From: Streptomyces hygroscopicus
GTDB taxonomy: Bacteria > Actinomycetota > Actinomycetes > Streptomycetales > Streptomycetaceae
NCBI GenBank assembly: GCA_002021875.1
Contig: CP018627.1
Coordinates: 4,774,001 to 4,838,000, forward strand
Direction of reading: 5' to 3'
Length of the DNA: 64,000 nt
The notes under the pieces are model-generated. The model was not told where the DNA came from. It made no database searches and saw only the letters and a program-made list of their open reading frames with translations. Shown piece by piece: positions 53,779 to 63,714 of the stretch. Position 1 is the first letter of the stretch. Each line of letters starts with the position of its first letter. A program made the translations under genes and the position numbers.

Positions 53779-54994
53779 CCTCCGGAGCCGCCTCCTCGAA
53801 CCTCCCCGCCGACGAGACCACTTGGCGCGGCGCCGCCGGATCGCCCCGCAGCCCCGGAGCCAGGGCCAGTGTGACGGCGACCGAGACCGCCGCCATCGTG
53901 GCCATCGCCACGGCCGGCGAGGTGGGCTGGGCCAGCGCGCCCGCGAGGGCGGCGGACACGCCCTGCATGGTGAGCATGCCGGAGGAGTGCAGCCCCAGAG
54001 CCTGGCCGCTCATCGCGTCCGGGGTCAGGGCCATCAGCCGCTGCTGGAGCGGCAGCGTGGCCGAGAAGCCGATCGAGGCGAGGGCGACGGCGGCCAGCGC
54101 GAGGGGCAGCGGCGGATGCAGGGCGAAGACCAGATACGGCACGGCGAGCAGCAGCCGCAGGGGCGCCGCGAGCCGCTCCCGCCGGTGCGGTGGCAGCAGC
54201 CGTCCGGTGAGCAGGTCCCCCATCAGCATGCCGAGGGAACCGGCGGCGAAGAGCAGTCCGGCGTGCCGGGGCGCGTAGGGCACGAAGAGGGATTCACAGC
54301 CGACGATCAGCCCGTTGGGCACCCACAGCGCGTAATAGACGTGGCGGCGGGGCGCGGAGGACCACAGCCGCGCGTTGACCCGCCAGGTCTCGGTGACCGA
54401 GGGCCGCCCCCCGGCCCGGGCCGGACGCCCGCTCAGGCCGAACCGGGCGGCGGCCGCGGCCAGCAGATACAGTGCGGCGGCGATGAGCAGGGTGCCGCGT
54501 GCCGAGAGGGCGGTCACGAGGAGGCCACCGGCCGCGTAGCCGCCGATCTGCATCGTGCCGCCCGACATGTTGATCACCGAACGGCCCAGCAGATAGCCGT
54601 CCTTGGGCAGGATCTCGGTGAGCAGTCCGTAGCGGACGGCGCCGCCGAGGGCGGCCGCGGCGCCCAGCCCGAACACGAGGGCGAAGACGGCCGCCACGGG
54701 CAGTCCGGGCAGGGCCAACGCGGCGGTCCCCAGGGCGAAGAGCACCGCCAGCCCGGACAGCGCGGCGCGCGGCGGCAACCGGTCGGCCGCCGACAGCAGC
54801 GCCAGCGCACCGGCCACTTGGGCGAGCGAGGGGCCGAACATGCTGAGCGCCGAGAGCAGCGGTGAGCCGGTCGCCGCGTAGACCAGGGTGCCGAGGGCGA
54901 GCCCGCTCGCCGTCGAGGCGGCCACCTGCGTGGCGGAGATCAGGAACAACGGGGTGAACTCCGGGGTCCGGAACACTTCTCGATAGGTGCGCAT
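53765..54994 (-). CDS. MFS transporter
   Basis: A 409-residue, 12-helix major facilitator protein. It starts MRTYREVFRTPEFTPLFLIS, common in Streptomyces MFS pumps paired with ArsR genes; helices include SGLALGTLVYAATGSPL and a central loop after LSGRPARAGGRP. Substrate unknown, most likely efflux. The last residues (EEAAPEERAP) are encoded partly by the tandem repeat. It is divergent from the ArsR-type regulator, with an 18-bp perfect operator between the two. Confidence 0.9.
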   Translation of the reverse strand: MRTYREVFRTPEFTPLFLISATQVAASTASGLALGTLVYAATGSPLLSALSMFGPSLAQVAGALALLSAADRLPPRAALSGLAVLFALGTAALALPGLPVAAVFALVFGLGAAAALGGAVRYGLLTEILPKDGYLLGRSVINMSGGTMQIGGYAAGGLLVTALSARGTLLIAAALYLLAAAAARFGLSGRPARAGGRPSVTETWRVNARLWSSAPRRHVYYALWVPNGLIVGCESLFVPYAPRHAGLLFAAGSLGMLMGDLLTGRLLPPHRRERLAAPLRLLLAVPYLVFALHPPLPLALAAVALASIGFSATLPLQQRLMALTPDAMSGQALGLHSSGMLTMQGVSAALAGALAQPTSPAVAMATMAAVSVAVTLALAPGLRGDPAAPRQVVSSAGRFEEAAPEERAP

Positions 54995-55034
54995 GGCCTT
55001 CAGGCTCGGGAGTCTCCGCGCGGTGGCGTTAATG

Positions 55035-55052
55035 TTTCGCGCGGACGCGAAA
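55035..55052. promoter_or_regulatory. Operator of the MFS/ArsR pair
   Basis: A perfect inverted repeat TTTCGCG-CGGA-CGCGAAA in the 93-bp gap between the divergent MFS and ArsR-type genes, a typical winged-helix repressor site. Confidence 0.7.
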
Positions 55053-55087
55053 CCACGCGAAGCGACGCGGTGGCGGCGGGGGGCCGG

Positions 55088-56059
55088 ATGGGGCTGTGGC
55101 TGGTCGACGCGGATACGCTCGCGCGCAGCCGGTTCGTCCGCTCCGCCCTGGCCGAGACCACCGCGGCCCTGGTCACCCTGGAGCGGGCGAGCGCCGCGCA
55201 CCCGGGCGAGCGGGCCTGGCTCGACGCCCATCTGCCCGCCTACCGGGCGCGGTTGGCCGATGACCCGGTCACCGCGCTGCTCGTCCGGGCCGCGCTGGGC
55301 CGGACCTGGCTCGCGGACTTCCTCACCCAGACGCCGGGCGAGGGCGAGCCGTCCCTCGAGGAGGAGCTGGCCCGGATGCGCGCGACGTCCCCCGCCGCCG
55401 CGCGCCACGACCTCACGGTCTCCCTCGGCCGCTCCCCGCTCCCGGCCGCGCTGCGCCGCGACGATCTGCCGGGGCGGCTCGCGGATCTGCTGGAGTGGGT
55501 GTGGACGGAAGCCGTACGGCCCTCCTGGCCGCGCCGCCGCCGGATCATCGAGGCCGATGTGGTGGCGCGCACCGGCCGGGTCAGCCAGGGCGGCTGGGCG
55601 GCGACGCTGGACGACCTGCGGCCGGGGATGCGGTGGCTGGGCGGCAGCCGACTGCAGATCAACGCCCACGACAACCCGCCCCGCGCGGTCCACGGCGCCC
55701 AGTTGCTCCTCGTCCCCGTCACCCCCGCCACCGGATGGGTCTCCTGGGACGCGCCGCACCGCTATGCCGTGATCTATCCCTGCGCCGGCGCCCTGACCAC
55801 CCCCGGCCCTCCCCCGGCCCCGGACTCCCTGGCCCGTCTCCTCGGCCCGGCCCGCGCGAGCGTCCTGGTCCTGCTCGACACCCCGAAGAGCACCACCCAC
55901 CTGGTGGCCCTGACCGGCCAGACCCTGGGCTCGGTCGGCCGCCATCTGCGCGTCCTGCGCGAGGCCCGCCTGGTGCGGCGGCGACGGGCGGGACGGTCGG
56001 TTCTGTACGACCGGACGACGGCGGGCGAGGTGCTGGTGGAGGCGCAGCGAACCGCCTAG
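55088..56059 (+). CDS. ArsR-family-like winged-helix regulator (MFS-linked)
   Basis: A 323-residue regulator of the long type in which a large N-terminal domain (MGLWLVDADTLARSRFVRSA, a DUF5937-like region) precedes a C-terminal ArsR-type winged helix (LDTPKSTTHLVALTGQTLGS, then VGRHLRVLREARLV and the RRRRAGRSVLYDRT wing). No metal-binding cysteines. The ATG at 55088 with a G-rich ribosome site is preferred to a GTG at 55070. It probably represses the divergent MFS gene by binding at 55035-55052. Confidence 0.9.
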   Translation: MGLWLVDADTLARSRFVRSALAETTAALVTLERASAAHPGERAWLDAHLPAYRARLADDPVTALLVRAALGRTWLADFLTQTPGEGEPSLEEELARMRATSPAAARHDLTVSLGRSPLPAALRRDDLPGRLADLLEWVWTEAVRPSWPRRRRIIEADVVARTGRVSQGGWAATLDDLRPGMRWLGGSRLQINAHDNPPRAVHGAQLLLVPVTPATGWVSWDAPHRYAVIYPCAGALTTPGPPPAPDSLARLLGPARASVLVLLDTPKSTTHLVALTGQTLGSVGRHLRVLREARLVRRRRAGRSVLYDRTTAGEVLVEAQRTA

Positions 56060-56271
56060 TCCTCGTACAAGCACAGCAACGAACATCCCCGGGACCCATG
56101 TTGTCCAGTGAGATGATCGGTCATGATGGTTCTTGATCGGTCATGATGGGTTGTCACGTTCGAATGCCATTCGACGCACAACCATTGACACCCCTGACGA
56201 GGGCTGGCTACGGTCACGCCAAGATTTCGAACGTGTGACGAAATATCGAACATCGCGAAGGGTCGATTGCT
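56060..56271 (+). promoter_or_regulatory. Promoter and repeated sites of the sugar locus
   Basis: TGATCGGTCATGATGG occurs at 56114-56129 and 56134-56149, perfect 16-bp direct repeats exactly 20 bp apart. Downstream lies a promoter-like TTGACA (56185-56190), 18 bp, TACGGT (56209-56214). After it comes an inverted repeat ATTTCG (56224-56229) / CGAAAT (56239-56244) and two direct TCGAAC copies. At least one regulator must bind here; no regulator gene is present nearby in the locus. Confidence 0.6.
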
Positions 56272-57432
56272 GTGCGCATCACCGGTATCAGTACGCATGT
56301 CGTCGGCACTCCCTGGCGCAACCTCACCTATGTGCAGGTCCACACGGACGAGGGGATCACCGGCGTCGGCGAGACCCGCATGCTCGGGCGGACCGATGCG
56401 CTGCTGGGCTATCTGCGCGAGGCCGAGCTCAACCACCTCGCCGGGTCGGACCCGTTCGCGGTGGAGGACCTGGTCCGGCGGATGAAGTACGGCGACTACG
56501 GCCGGGCGGGCGAGATCGTGATGTCCGGGATCGCCTGTGTGGAGATGGCCTGCTGGGACATCAAGGGCAAGGCGCTCGGGGTGCCCGTCTGGCAGCTGCT
56601 CGGCGGGAAGGTGACGGACAAGGTCAAGGCGTACGCCAACGGCTGGTACACCGTCGAGCGCACCCCCGAGGCGTTCCACAAGGCGGCCTCCACGGTGGTC
56701 GAGCGCGGCTACCGGGCGCTGAAGCTGGACCCGTTCGGCACCGGCCACTTCGAGCTGGACCACGCGGAGACCCTGCATTCGATCTCCCTCGTGGAGGCCG
56801 TAAGGGACGCGATCGGGCCGGAGGCCGAGCTGCTGGTGGAGATGCACGGGCGATTCAGCCCGGCGACCGCCGTCCGTATCGCCGGGGAGCTGGAACGGTT
56901 CCATCCGTCGTGGCTGGAGGAGCCGGTGCCGCCGGAGAACCTCAAGGCGCTGGCGAAGGTCGCGGAGAAGACGCGTCTGCCGATCGCCACGGGCGAGCGC
57001 ATTCACGACCGCATCGAGTTCCGCGAGCTGTTCGAGTCGCAGGCCGCCGACATCATCCAGCCCGACGTCGGCCACATCGGCGGCATCGGCGAGGCGCGCA
57101 AGCTGGCCGCCACGGCCGAGACGCACTACGTACTGATCGCCCCGCACAATGTGGGCGGCTCGGTGCTGACCGCCGCATCGCTGCAACTCGCCGGCTGCAC
57201 CCCGAACTTCAAGATCCTGGAGCACTTCAACGACTTCGCCGACGCGGAGATCAAAAAGGTGGTCAAGGGCGCCCCGCAGGTCGTGGACGGCTACTTCCAG
57301 CTCTCCCACGAGCCGGGTCTCGGCGTGGAGCTGGACACCGACGCGGCGGCCGAATTCCCCCAGCAGCAGGCCCGTTTCGACCTGTGGGCCGAGGGCTGGG
57401 AGAAGCGGGACCCGAAGGGCAGGGCGAAGTGA
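56272..57432 (+). CDS. Enolase-superfamily sugar-acid dehydratase
   Basis: A 386-residue mandelate racemase/muconate lactonizing enzyme family member, most like D-galactonate-type dehydratases. The catalytic Lys region is RALKLDPFG, and the three acidic metal ligands are in LLVEMHGRFSP, WLEEPVPPEN and ATGERIHDRIE; the base His is in LIAPHNVGGSV. It removes water from an aldonic acid to give a 2-keto-3-deoxy acid. GTG start at 56272 with AAGGG upstream. It overlaps the zinc dehydrogenase gene (GTGA) and heads the sugar locus. Confidence 0.9.
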   Translation: MRITGISTHVVGTPWRNLTYVQVHTDEGITGVGETRMLGRTDALLGYLREAELNHLAGSDPFAVEDLVRRMKYGDYGRAGEIVMSGIACVEMACWDIKGKALGVPVWQLLGGKVTDKVKAYANGWYTVERTPEAFHKAASTVVERGYRALKLDPFGTGHFELDHAETLHSISLVEAVRDAIGPEAELLVEMHGRFSPATAVRIAGELERFHPSWLEEPVPPENLKALAKVAEKTRLPIATGERIHDRIEFRELFESQAADIIQPDVGHIGGIGEARKLAATAETHYVLIAPHNVGGSVLTAASLQLAGCTPNFKILEHFNDFADAEIKKVVKGAPQVVDGYFQLSHEPGLGVELDTDAAAEFPQQQARFDLWAEGWEKRDPKGRAK

Positions 57433-58472
57433 CCGCGCTCATCCTCGACGCCCCCGGCGCGTTCCGTCTCGTAGAAACCGGCACCGGGGCCGACACCGGA
57501 ACCGAACAGCCCGCACCCGGCCCCGGTGACGCGCGGGTGCGCGTCCACGCCTCCGGGATCTGCGGCAGCGACCGCGAGCTGTACCAGGGGAACCGGCCCG
57601 AGGGGTACGTCCGCTACCCCGTCACCCCCGGCCATGAGTGGTCCGGCACGGTCGAGGCGGTCGGCGCGGGCGTCCCCGAGGCGCTCGTCGGCCGTAAGGT
57701 CGTCGGCGAGGGGTTCCGCAACTGCCAGGTGTGCGACCGCTGTCACGCCGGGGACACCACCTTGTGCACGGCCGGGTACGAGGAGACCGGCTTCACCCAG
57801 CCCGGGGCGATGGCCGACACCCTGACCCTGCCGGCCCGGCTGCTGCACCCGCTGTCCGACGACGCCGACCTGGGCGCGGCCGCCCTGCTGGAGCCCGCCG
57901 CCTGTATCGCCGCCGCCGCGCTCAAGGCCCACGCCCAGCCGGGTGAGCGGGTCGCGGTGGTCGGCACCGGCACGCTCGGCATGATCGCCGTACAGTTCCT
58001 CGCCGCCGTCTCCCCCGCACGGCTGCTGGTGGTGGGCACCCGCCCGGACCGGGAGCGACTGTCGCTGGACTTCGGCGCCACCGACTTCCGCACCCGGGAC
58101 CAGCTCTCCGACCAGCTCTCGGGCTACGACGTGGTCATCGAGACCGCCGGATCGGCCTCCGCCGCCCGTAGCTCCGCCTCGCTGCTGCGCCGGGGCGGCC
58201 GGCTGGTGCTCACCGGCATCCCGGCGGCGGGCGCCGACGGGCTGGACCCCACCGATCTGGTGGTCCGCCAGATCGAGGTGCAGACCGTCTTCGGCGCCCC
58301 GCCCGCCGCCTGGTCGCATGCCGTACGGGTCTTCGACGCGGGGCTGTTGACCCTGCGGCCGCTGATCACCCATGAGCTGCCGCTCACGGACTTCGCCTCC
58401 GCGATCGAGCTGGTCGGCAGCGGCGATCCGGCCGTCGGCAAGGTGCTGCTGCGTCCGCAGGGCCTCGACTAG
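57429..58472 (+). CDS. Zinc-dependent sugar/polyol dehydrogenase (MDR)
   Basis: A 347-residue zinc alcohol dehydrogenase. The catalytic zinc ligands are Cys in SGICGSD, His-Glu in PGHEWSG and Glu in LLEPAAC; the structural zinc lobe has Cys in FRNCQVCDRCHAGDTTLC. The cofactor loop is VVGTGTLGMIAVQ. It probably oxidises a sugar or aldonic acid hydroxyl with NAD(P). GTG start overlapping the dehydratase stop by 4 nt, so the two enzymes are made together. The stop is inside a 16-bp duplicated sequence. Confidence 0.92.
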   Translation: MTALILDAPGAFRLVETGTGADTGTEQPAPGPGDARVRVHASGICGSDRELYQGNRPEGYVRYPVTPGHEWSGTVEAVGAGVPEALVGRKVVGEGFRNCQVCDRCHAGDTTLCTAGYEETGFTQPGAMADTLTLPARLLHPLSDDADLGAAALLEPAACIAAAALKAHAQPGERVAVVGTGTLGMIAVQFLAAVSPARLLVVGTRPDRERLSLDFGATDFRTRDQLSDQLSGYDVVIETAGSASAARSSASLLRRGGRLVLTGIPAAGADGLDPTDLVVRQIEVQTVFGAPPAAWSHAVRVFDAGLLTLRPLITHELPLTDFASAIELVGSGDPAVGKVLLRPQGLD

Positions 58473-58492
58473 CAAGGGCCTCGATCAGCACA
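58461..58492 (+). repeat. 16-bp duplication at the dehydrogenase stop codon
   Basis: GGGCCTCGACTAGCAA (58461-58476, includes the TAG stop) is followed by GGGCCTCGATCAGCAC (58477-58492). The rest of the 168-bp gap has no gene. Confidence 0.8.
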
Positions 58493-58640
58493 TGTGGCAC
58501 GCCTCCCGCACCCGTCTCCCGTCATCCCACCAGCCTCCCGGACCGTCTCTAGTCATCCACCCAGCCCCACCCGGACAACGATGTCCTGGGCAGCACCAGC
58601 CGGACGCCGAACCACCGGCCATCACTCCACAGGGAGCACC

Positions 58641-59630
58641 GTGACCGCCGCCTCACCCACCACTCCCGGCCCCCGCCGCCCCGCCGACGCGGCCCTCGCC
58701 TCGCTCGGCCACGCCACGCCCGCCCCCGACCCCGCCGACGCCTCCGCGCACACCTTCCCCGACGGCGGCACCTGGCGCACCGAGATCCCGTCCGTCGAGG
58801 GTCCGGAGGCGCTGGCCACCGTGTTCAAGGAGGCCGGGCGGCTCGATGTGCCGATCCACCGGATCAGCCAGGGCAGCGGCGTCTGGATGCTCACCGATGC
58901 CGAGATCACCGAGATGGTGGAGTCCTGCGCCGAGCGGAACGCCGAGCTGTGCCTGTTCACCGGCCCCCGCGGCACCTGGGACATCGGCGCCGCCACCCGC
59001 TCCGACTCCGGCGGCGGCGGCCTGCGCGCCCGTGGCCATGACGCGGTGGCCGGATGTGTGGAGGACGCGCTGCGCGCGGTCTCGCTGGGCGTGAAGTGCC
59101 TGCTGGTCGCCGACGAGGGGGTGCTGTGGCTGCTGAACCGGCTGCGGGAGCGCGGCGAGCTGCCCGCGGACACCACCTTCAAGCTGTCCGCGCTGGTCGG
59201 CCCGGTCAACCCGGCCTCGTTCGCGGTGTACGAGCAGCTCGGGGCCGACTCCATCAACATCCCGTCGGACCTCACGCTGGAGCATCTCACCGAGATCCGC
59301 CGGGTCTCCCGCGCCCCGATGGACTTCTACGTCGAGGCCCCGGACGACCTCGGCGGCTATGTCCGGCTCTATGACGCGGCGGAGCTGATCCGGCGCGGTG
59401 CCCCCATCTATTTGAAGTTCGGGCTCAGCAAATCCCCGGGGATCTACCCGTACGGCGCCCAGCTGCGGGACGTGGCGCTGGGCAGCGCCCGTGAGCGGGT
59501 GCGCCGCGGGCGGCTCGTGCTCGATCTGCTGGGCCGGCTGGGCGCGGACGGCGGGATGTCCCCGCTCGGCTCCCGGCTGCCGGGTCCGCTGCGGCGTTTC
59601 ACCGCCGACGCGGCCCCCCTGAATTCCTGA
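58641..59630 (+). CDS. TIM-barrel-like protein of the sugar locus, function unknown
   Basis: A 329-residue cytoplasmic protein without a clear named family; alternating strands and helices look like a TIM barrel, distantly reminiscent of U32 peptidase-like proteins. Conserved-looking segments are FTGPRGTWDIGA, VKCLLVADEGVLW, KLSALVGPVNPASF, LGADSINIPSDLTLEHL, FYVEAPDDLGGYVRLY and LKFGLSKSPGIYPYG. GTG start at 58641 with AGGGA 6-7 nt upstream. Lying between a sugar-acid dehydratase/dehydrogenase pair and a sugar importer, it could be the missing 2-keto-3-deoxy acid aldolase, but nothing in the sequence proves catalysis. Confidence 0.75.
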   Translation: MTAASPTTPGPRRPADAALASLGHATPAPDPADASAHTFPDGGTWRTEIPSVEGPEALATVFKEAGRLDVPIHRISQGSGVWMLTDAEITEMVESCAERNAELCLFTGPRGTWDIGAATRSDSGGGGLRARGHDAVAGCVEDALRAVSLGVKCLLVADEGVLWLLNRLRERGELPADTTFKLSALVGPVNPASFAVYEQLGADSINIPSDLTLEHLTEIRRVSRAPMDFYVEAPDDLGGYVRLYDAAELIRRGAPIYLKFGLSKSPGIYPYGAQLRDVALGSARERVRRGRLVLDLLGRLGADGGMSPLGSRLPGPLRRFTADAAPLNS

Positions 59631-59663
59631 CGCAACGACGCCCCAGGGAAGGACCCCAACACC

Positions 59664-60773
59664 ATGCGCACGGTAAGAGGAGCACGAGCCGCGGCGATAG
59701 GCGCCGGCCTCCTCGCGCTCTCGCTGACGGCCACGGCCTGCGGCCAGGAGGCGGTCGGCGGCAGCCGGTACAAGAGCAAGGAACAGGGAGGAACGATCGG
59801 CATCGCGATGCCGACGAAGTCCTCCGAGCGATGGATCGCCGACGGCCGGAACATGGCCAAGCAGTTCCAGGCGGCGGGCTACAAGACGGACCTGCAGTAC
59901 GGCGAGGACGACGTACGCACCCAGGTGGCCCAGCTCGAAAACATGATCACCAAGGGCCACCGGCTGCTGGTGGTCGCGCCGATCAACGGCGGGGCGCTCT
60001 CCGACGTCCTGAAGCAGGCCCATGAGGCCAAGATCCCGGTGATCTCCTACGACCGGCTGCTCCTGGGCACCAAGAACGTCGACTACTACGCGACCTTCGA
60101 CAACGAGAAGGTCGGCCGGCTCCAGGGCCAGTACATCGCCGACAAGCTGGGGCTGTCCAAGGGCCGCAAGGGCCCGTTCTCCATCGAGATGTTCGCCGGG
60201 TCCTCGGACGACAACAACACCAAGTACTTCTTCAACGGCGCGATGAGCGTCCTCAAGCCGTACATGGACAAGGGCGAGCTGGTCGTCCGCTCCAAGCAGA
60301 CCAGTCTCAACCAGCTCTACACCGAGAAGTGGAGCGGCAGCGCCGCCCAGGACCGCATGGAGGACCTGCTCAACAAGGCGTACAGCAGCCGCGATGTCGA
60401 CGCCGTGCTCTCGCCGTACGACGGCATGTCCATCGGCATCCTCTCGGCGCTCAAGGGCGTCGGCTACGGCAGCAAGGCCAAGCCCTACCCGGTGGTGACC
60501 GGGCAGGACGCCGAGCTCGCCTCCGTGAAGTCCATCATCCGGGGCCAGCAGACGCAGACCATCTACAAGGACACCCGCAAGCTGGCGAAGGCCACGGTGG
60601 ACATGGCCAAGGCGGAGCTGACCGGCGGCAAGCCCCCGGTCAACGACACCAAGTCGTACGACAACGGCGAAAAGGTCGTGCCGACCTTTCTGCTCAACCC
60701 GGTCAGCGTCGACAAGTCCAACACACAGGTGCTGGTCGACCAGGGTTACTACACCGCGTCGCAGCTGAAGTAG
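59664..60773 (+). CDS. chvE: Sugar ABC transporter substrate-binding lipoprotein
   Basis: A 369-residue periplasmic-binding-type protein of the ChvE/multiple-monosaccharide class. A lipobox LTATAC with lipid-attached Cys near residue 26 ends the signal peptide. The type I binding-protein fold shows [18 protein letters not shown], the hinge-side [12 protein letters not shown], a ligand-contact [20 protein letters not shown] and the [16 protein letters not shown] segment. Expected sugars are arabinose, galactose, glucose or xylose. It precedes its ATPase gene by 14 nt. Confidence 0.95.
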   Translation: MRTVRGARAAAIGAGLLALSLTATACGQEAVGGSRYKSKEQGGTIGIAMPTKSSERWIADGRNMAKQFQAAGYKTDLQYGEDDVRTQVAQLENMITKGHRLLVVAPINGGALSDVLKQAHEAKIPVISYDRLLLGTKNVDYYATFDNEKVGRLQGQYIADKLGLSKGRKGPFSIEMFAGSSDDNNTKYFFNGAMSVLKPYMDKGELVVRSKQTSLNQLYTEKWSGSAAQDRMEDLLNKAYSSRDVDAVLSPYDGMSIGILSALKGVGYGSKAKPYPVVTGQDAELASVKSIIRGQQTQTIYKDTRKLAKATVDMAKAELTGGKPPVNDTKSYDNGEKVVPTFLLNPVSVDKSNTQVLVDQGYYTASQLK

Positions 60774-60787
60774 GGCGGTTCCGGGCT

Positions 60788-62350
60788 ATGAGCACCATTC
60801 TCGAATTGCGCTCCATCACCAAGACCTTCCCCGGTGTCAAAGCGCTCTCCGATGTCAATCTCCATATCCGCAAGGGCGAGATCCACGCCCTGTGCGGGGA
60901 GAACGGCGCGGGAAAGTCCACCCTGATGAAGGTGGTCAGCGGCGTCCATCCGCATGGCAGCTACGACGGCGAGATCCTCTTCGAGGGCGAGGCGTGCGCC
61001 TTCAAGGACATCCGCGCGAGCGAGCAGCGCGGCATCGTCATCATCCATCAGGAACTGGCCCTGATCCCCTATCTGTCCATCGCCGAGAACATCTTCCTCG
61101 GCAATGAGCACTCCCGGCGCGGCCTCATCAGCTGGAACGAAACCCTCAGACACGCCACCGCGCTGCTGAAGCGCGTCGGTCTGACGGATTCGCCGCAGAC
61201 CCGCGTCACCGATATCGGCGTGGGCAAACAGCAGTTGGTGGAAATCGCCAAGGCGCTCGCCAAGGAAGTCAAGCTGCTCATCCTGGACGAGCCGACCGCG
61301 GCGCTCAACGACGAGGACAGCGGAAAACTCCTCGATCTGCTGCTGGAATTCAAGGCGCAGGGCATCTCCTGCATCCTGATCTCCCACAAGCTCAATGAGA
61401 TCCGCCGCGTCGCCGACTCCGTCACCATCCTGCGCGACGGCCAGACCATCGAAACCCTGACCGTCCGGGAGACCCCCGAGGCCGACCCCGAGGTCTCCGA
61501 GGACCGCATCATCCGCGGCATGGTCGGCCGCGACCTGGACCACCGCTTCCCCGACCGCACCCCGTACGAGGGCGAGGACGCCTCCGAAGTGGCCCTGGCC
61601 ATCGAGGACTGGACCGTCCACCACCCCATCGACCAGCAGCGCAAGGTCGTGGACGCGGTGTCGCTGAACGTGCGGCGCGGCGAGATCGTCGGCATCGCCG
61701 GGCTGATGGGCGCCGGCCGCACCGAACTCGCCATGAGCGTCTTCGGCCGGGCGTACGGGCGCTACGCGGGCGGCCGGGTGTTCCGGGACGGCCAGGAGGT
61801 GCGTACCCGCAGCGTGCCGGAGGCGATCGACCACGGCATCGCGTATGTCACCGAGGACCGCAAGCACTACGGGCTCAACCTCGATGACACCATCAGCCGC
61901 AATGTCTCGCTCTCCTCGCTGACGAAGGTGGCACGCCGCGGCGTGGTCAACGAGCACGAGGAGTCACGGGTCGCCGAACGGTTCCGCAAGACCATGAACA
62001 TCAAGGCCCCCACGGTCTTCGAGCGGGTCGGCCGGCTCAGCGGCGGCAACCAGCAGAAGGTCGTCCTCAGCAAGTGGATCTTCGCCGGTCCCGAGGTGCT
62101 CATCCTCGACGAGCCCACCCGTGGCATCGACGTCGGGGCCAAGTACGAGATCTACACGGTCATCAACGACCTTGCGGCCCAGGGCAAGGCCGTCATCTTC
62201 ATCTCCTCCGAGCTGGGCGAGCTGCTGGGGATGTGCGACCGGATCTACACGATGGCGGCCGGGCGGCTGACCGGGGAGGTTCCCCGGGACGAGGCGACCC
62301 AGGAAGTTCTGATGCGCCACATGACGAGGGACAGAGGAGACGAAGGATGA
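60788..62350 (+). CDS. mmsA: Multiple-monosaccharide ABC transporter ATPase
   Basis: A 520-residue ATPase with two fused nucleotide-binding domains. The first has Walker [10 protein letters not shown], signature [13 protein letters not shown] and Walker [12 protein letters not shown]. The second has a degenerate Walker [10 protein letters not shown], signature [13 protein letters not shown] and Walker [13 protein letters not shown]. This asymmetry is normal for CUT2-class sugar importers. It energises uptake with the permease at 62347, which it overlaps by 4 nt (ATGA). Confidence 0.97.
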   Translation: MSTILELRSITKTFPGVKALSDVNLHIRKGEIHALCGENGAGKSTLMKVVSGVHPHGSYDGEILFEGEACAFKDIRASEQRGIVIIHQELALIPYLSIAENIFLGNEHSRRGLISWNETLRHATALLKRVGLTDSPQTRVTDIGVGKQQLVEIAKALAKEVKLLILDEPTAALNDEDSGKLLDLLLEFKAQGISCILISHKLNEIRRVADSVTILRDGQTIETLTVRETPEADPEVSEDRIIRGMVGRDLDHRFPDRTPYEGEDASEVALAIEDWTVHHPIDQQRKVVDAVSLNVRRGEIVGIAGLMGAGRTELAMSVFGRAYGRYAGGRVFRDGQEVRTRSVPEAIDHGIAYVTEDRKHYGLNLDDTISRNVSLSSLTKVARRGVVNEHEESRVAERFRKTMNIKAPTVFERVGRLSGGNQQKVVLSKWIFAGPEVLILDEPTRGIDVGAKYEIYTVINDLAAQGKAVIFISSELGELLGMCDRIYTMAAGRLTGEVPRDEATQEVLMRHMTRDRGDEG

Positions 62351-63579
62351 GCACGGCCACCCAGAAGACCGAGAGCCCGGCCCCACCGCCGGCCGAGGGC
62401 TCGCCCAGCGTCGGGACGCTGCTGCTGGAGAGCATGCGGTCCAATATGCGGCAGTACGGGATGCTGGTCGCGCTCGCCCTGATCATCGTCATCTTCCAGA
62501 TCTGGTCGGACGACATCCTGCTGCGGCCGCTGAACGTCACCAACCTGGTGCAGCAGAACGGCTATATCCTCATCCTCGCGATCGGCATGATGATCGTGAT
62601 CATCGCGGGGCATATCGATCTGTCGGTCGGCTCGCTGGTCGCCTTCATCGGCGCGGCCGCCGGCGTGATGATGATCAAGCACGATATGCCGTGGGGCCTC
62701 GCGGTCGTCCTCTGTCTGCTGCTCGGCGCGGTGGCCGGGGCCTGGCAGGGTTTCTGGATCGCCTACATAGGCATCCCGTCCTTCATCGTCACCCTGGCCG
62801 GAATGCTGGCCTTCCGCGGCGGAACCCAGATCCTGCTGGACGGTCAGTCCCTGTCGCCGTTCCCCGACGGCTTCGAGAAGATGAGCACCGGCTTCATCCC
62901 GGAGATGGGCCCGTACACGCAGTACCACAACCCCACGATGGTGATCGGCCTCGTCGTCTGCGCCGCCGCCGTCTGGCAGGAGTGGCGCGCCCGGCAGCAG
63001 CGGGCCGCCTATGAGCTGGATGTGGTGCCGCTGGGGCTGTTCTTCGTCAAGTGCGCCGCGATCGTGGCCGCCGTGATGGCCTTCACCATGACGCTGTCGA
63101 GCTGGCACGGGGCGCCGTACGGGCTGCTGGTCCTGGCCGTGCTCTTCGTCCTGTTCAGCTTCGTGATGCGCAACACCGTGGTCGGGCGGCATGTGTACGC
63201 CCTCGGCGGCAACCAGCCGGCGGCCAAGCTGTCGGGGGTCCGGGACAAGCGCGTCACCTTCATGGTCTTCGTCAACATGGGTGTGCTGTCCGCCCTCGCC
63301 GGTCTGGTCTTCGCCGCCCGGCTGGGCTCCGCCACCCCCAGCGCGGGCCTCAACTTCGAGCTCGAGGCCATCGCCGCCGCGTTCATCGGCGGCGCCTCGG
63401 CCAGCGGCGGTGTGGGCACGGTGCTCGGCGCGATCATCGGTGGTCTGGTGCTCGGGGTGCTCAACAACGGCATGTCGCTGGTCGGCATCGGCACCGACTA
63501 CCAACAGGTGATCAAGGGTCTGGTGCTGCTGGCGGCGGTCGGCTTCGATGTCTGGAACAAGCGCAAGGTCGGGTCGTAA
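62347..63579 (+). CDS. mmsB: Multiple-monosaccharide ABC transporter permease
   Basis: A 410-residue CUT2-class permease. About ten hydrophobic helices follow a Pro-rich 20-residue start; the typical [19 protein letters not shown] is near residue 88, and the coupling region [19 protein letters not shown] contains the loop that contacts the ATPase. One homodimeric permease suffices in this class. It ends in a 22-bp tandem array and is followed by the epimerase gene, so the importer and the mutarotase are probably linked. Confidence 0.96.
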   Translation: MSTATQKTESPAPPPAEGSPSVGTLLLESMRSNMRQYGMLVALALIIVIFQIWSDDILLRPLNVTNLVQQNGYILILAIGMMIVIIAGHIDLSVGSLVAFIGAAAGVMMIKHDMPWGLAVVLCLLLGAVAGAWQGFWIAYIGIPSFIVTLAGMLAFRGGTQILLDGQSLSPFPDGFEKMSTGFIPEMGPYTQYHNPTMVIGLVVCAAAVWQEWRARQQRAAYELDVVPLGLFFVKCAAIVAAVMAFTMTLSSWHGAPYGLLVLAVLFVLFSFVMRNTVVGRHVYALGGNQPAAKLSGVRDKRVTFMVFVNMGVLSALAGLVFAARLGSATPSAGLNFELEAIAAAFIGGASASGGVGTVLGAIIGGLVLGVLNNGMSLVGIGTDYQQVIKGLVLLAAVGFDVWNKRKVGS

Positions 63580-63690
63580 CTAACCCCTCGACCGCGGGAT
63601 CGTCACCCCTCGACCGCGGGGTGACGCCCCCTCGACCGCGGGGTCATGGCCCGTCGGCTGCCGGGTCGTACCCCGTCAGCTGTCCCTCTT
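63572..63690 (+). repeat. 22-bp tandem repeat after the permease stop codon
   Basis: Units of CCCCTCGACCGCGGG(G/A)T type start at 63584, 63606, 63628, about 63650 and 63672, period 22. The coding end GGGTCGTAACTAACCCCTCG matches the GGGTCGTACCCCGTC of the last unit, so the stop codon belongs to the array. Confidence 0.85.
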
Positions 63691-63714
63691 GGATCTAGCC
63701 TTAGGGAGCCGCAT

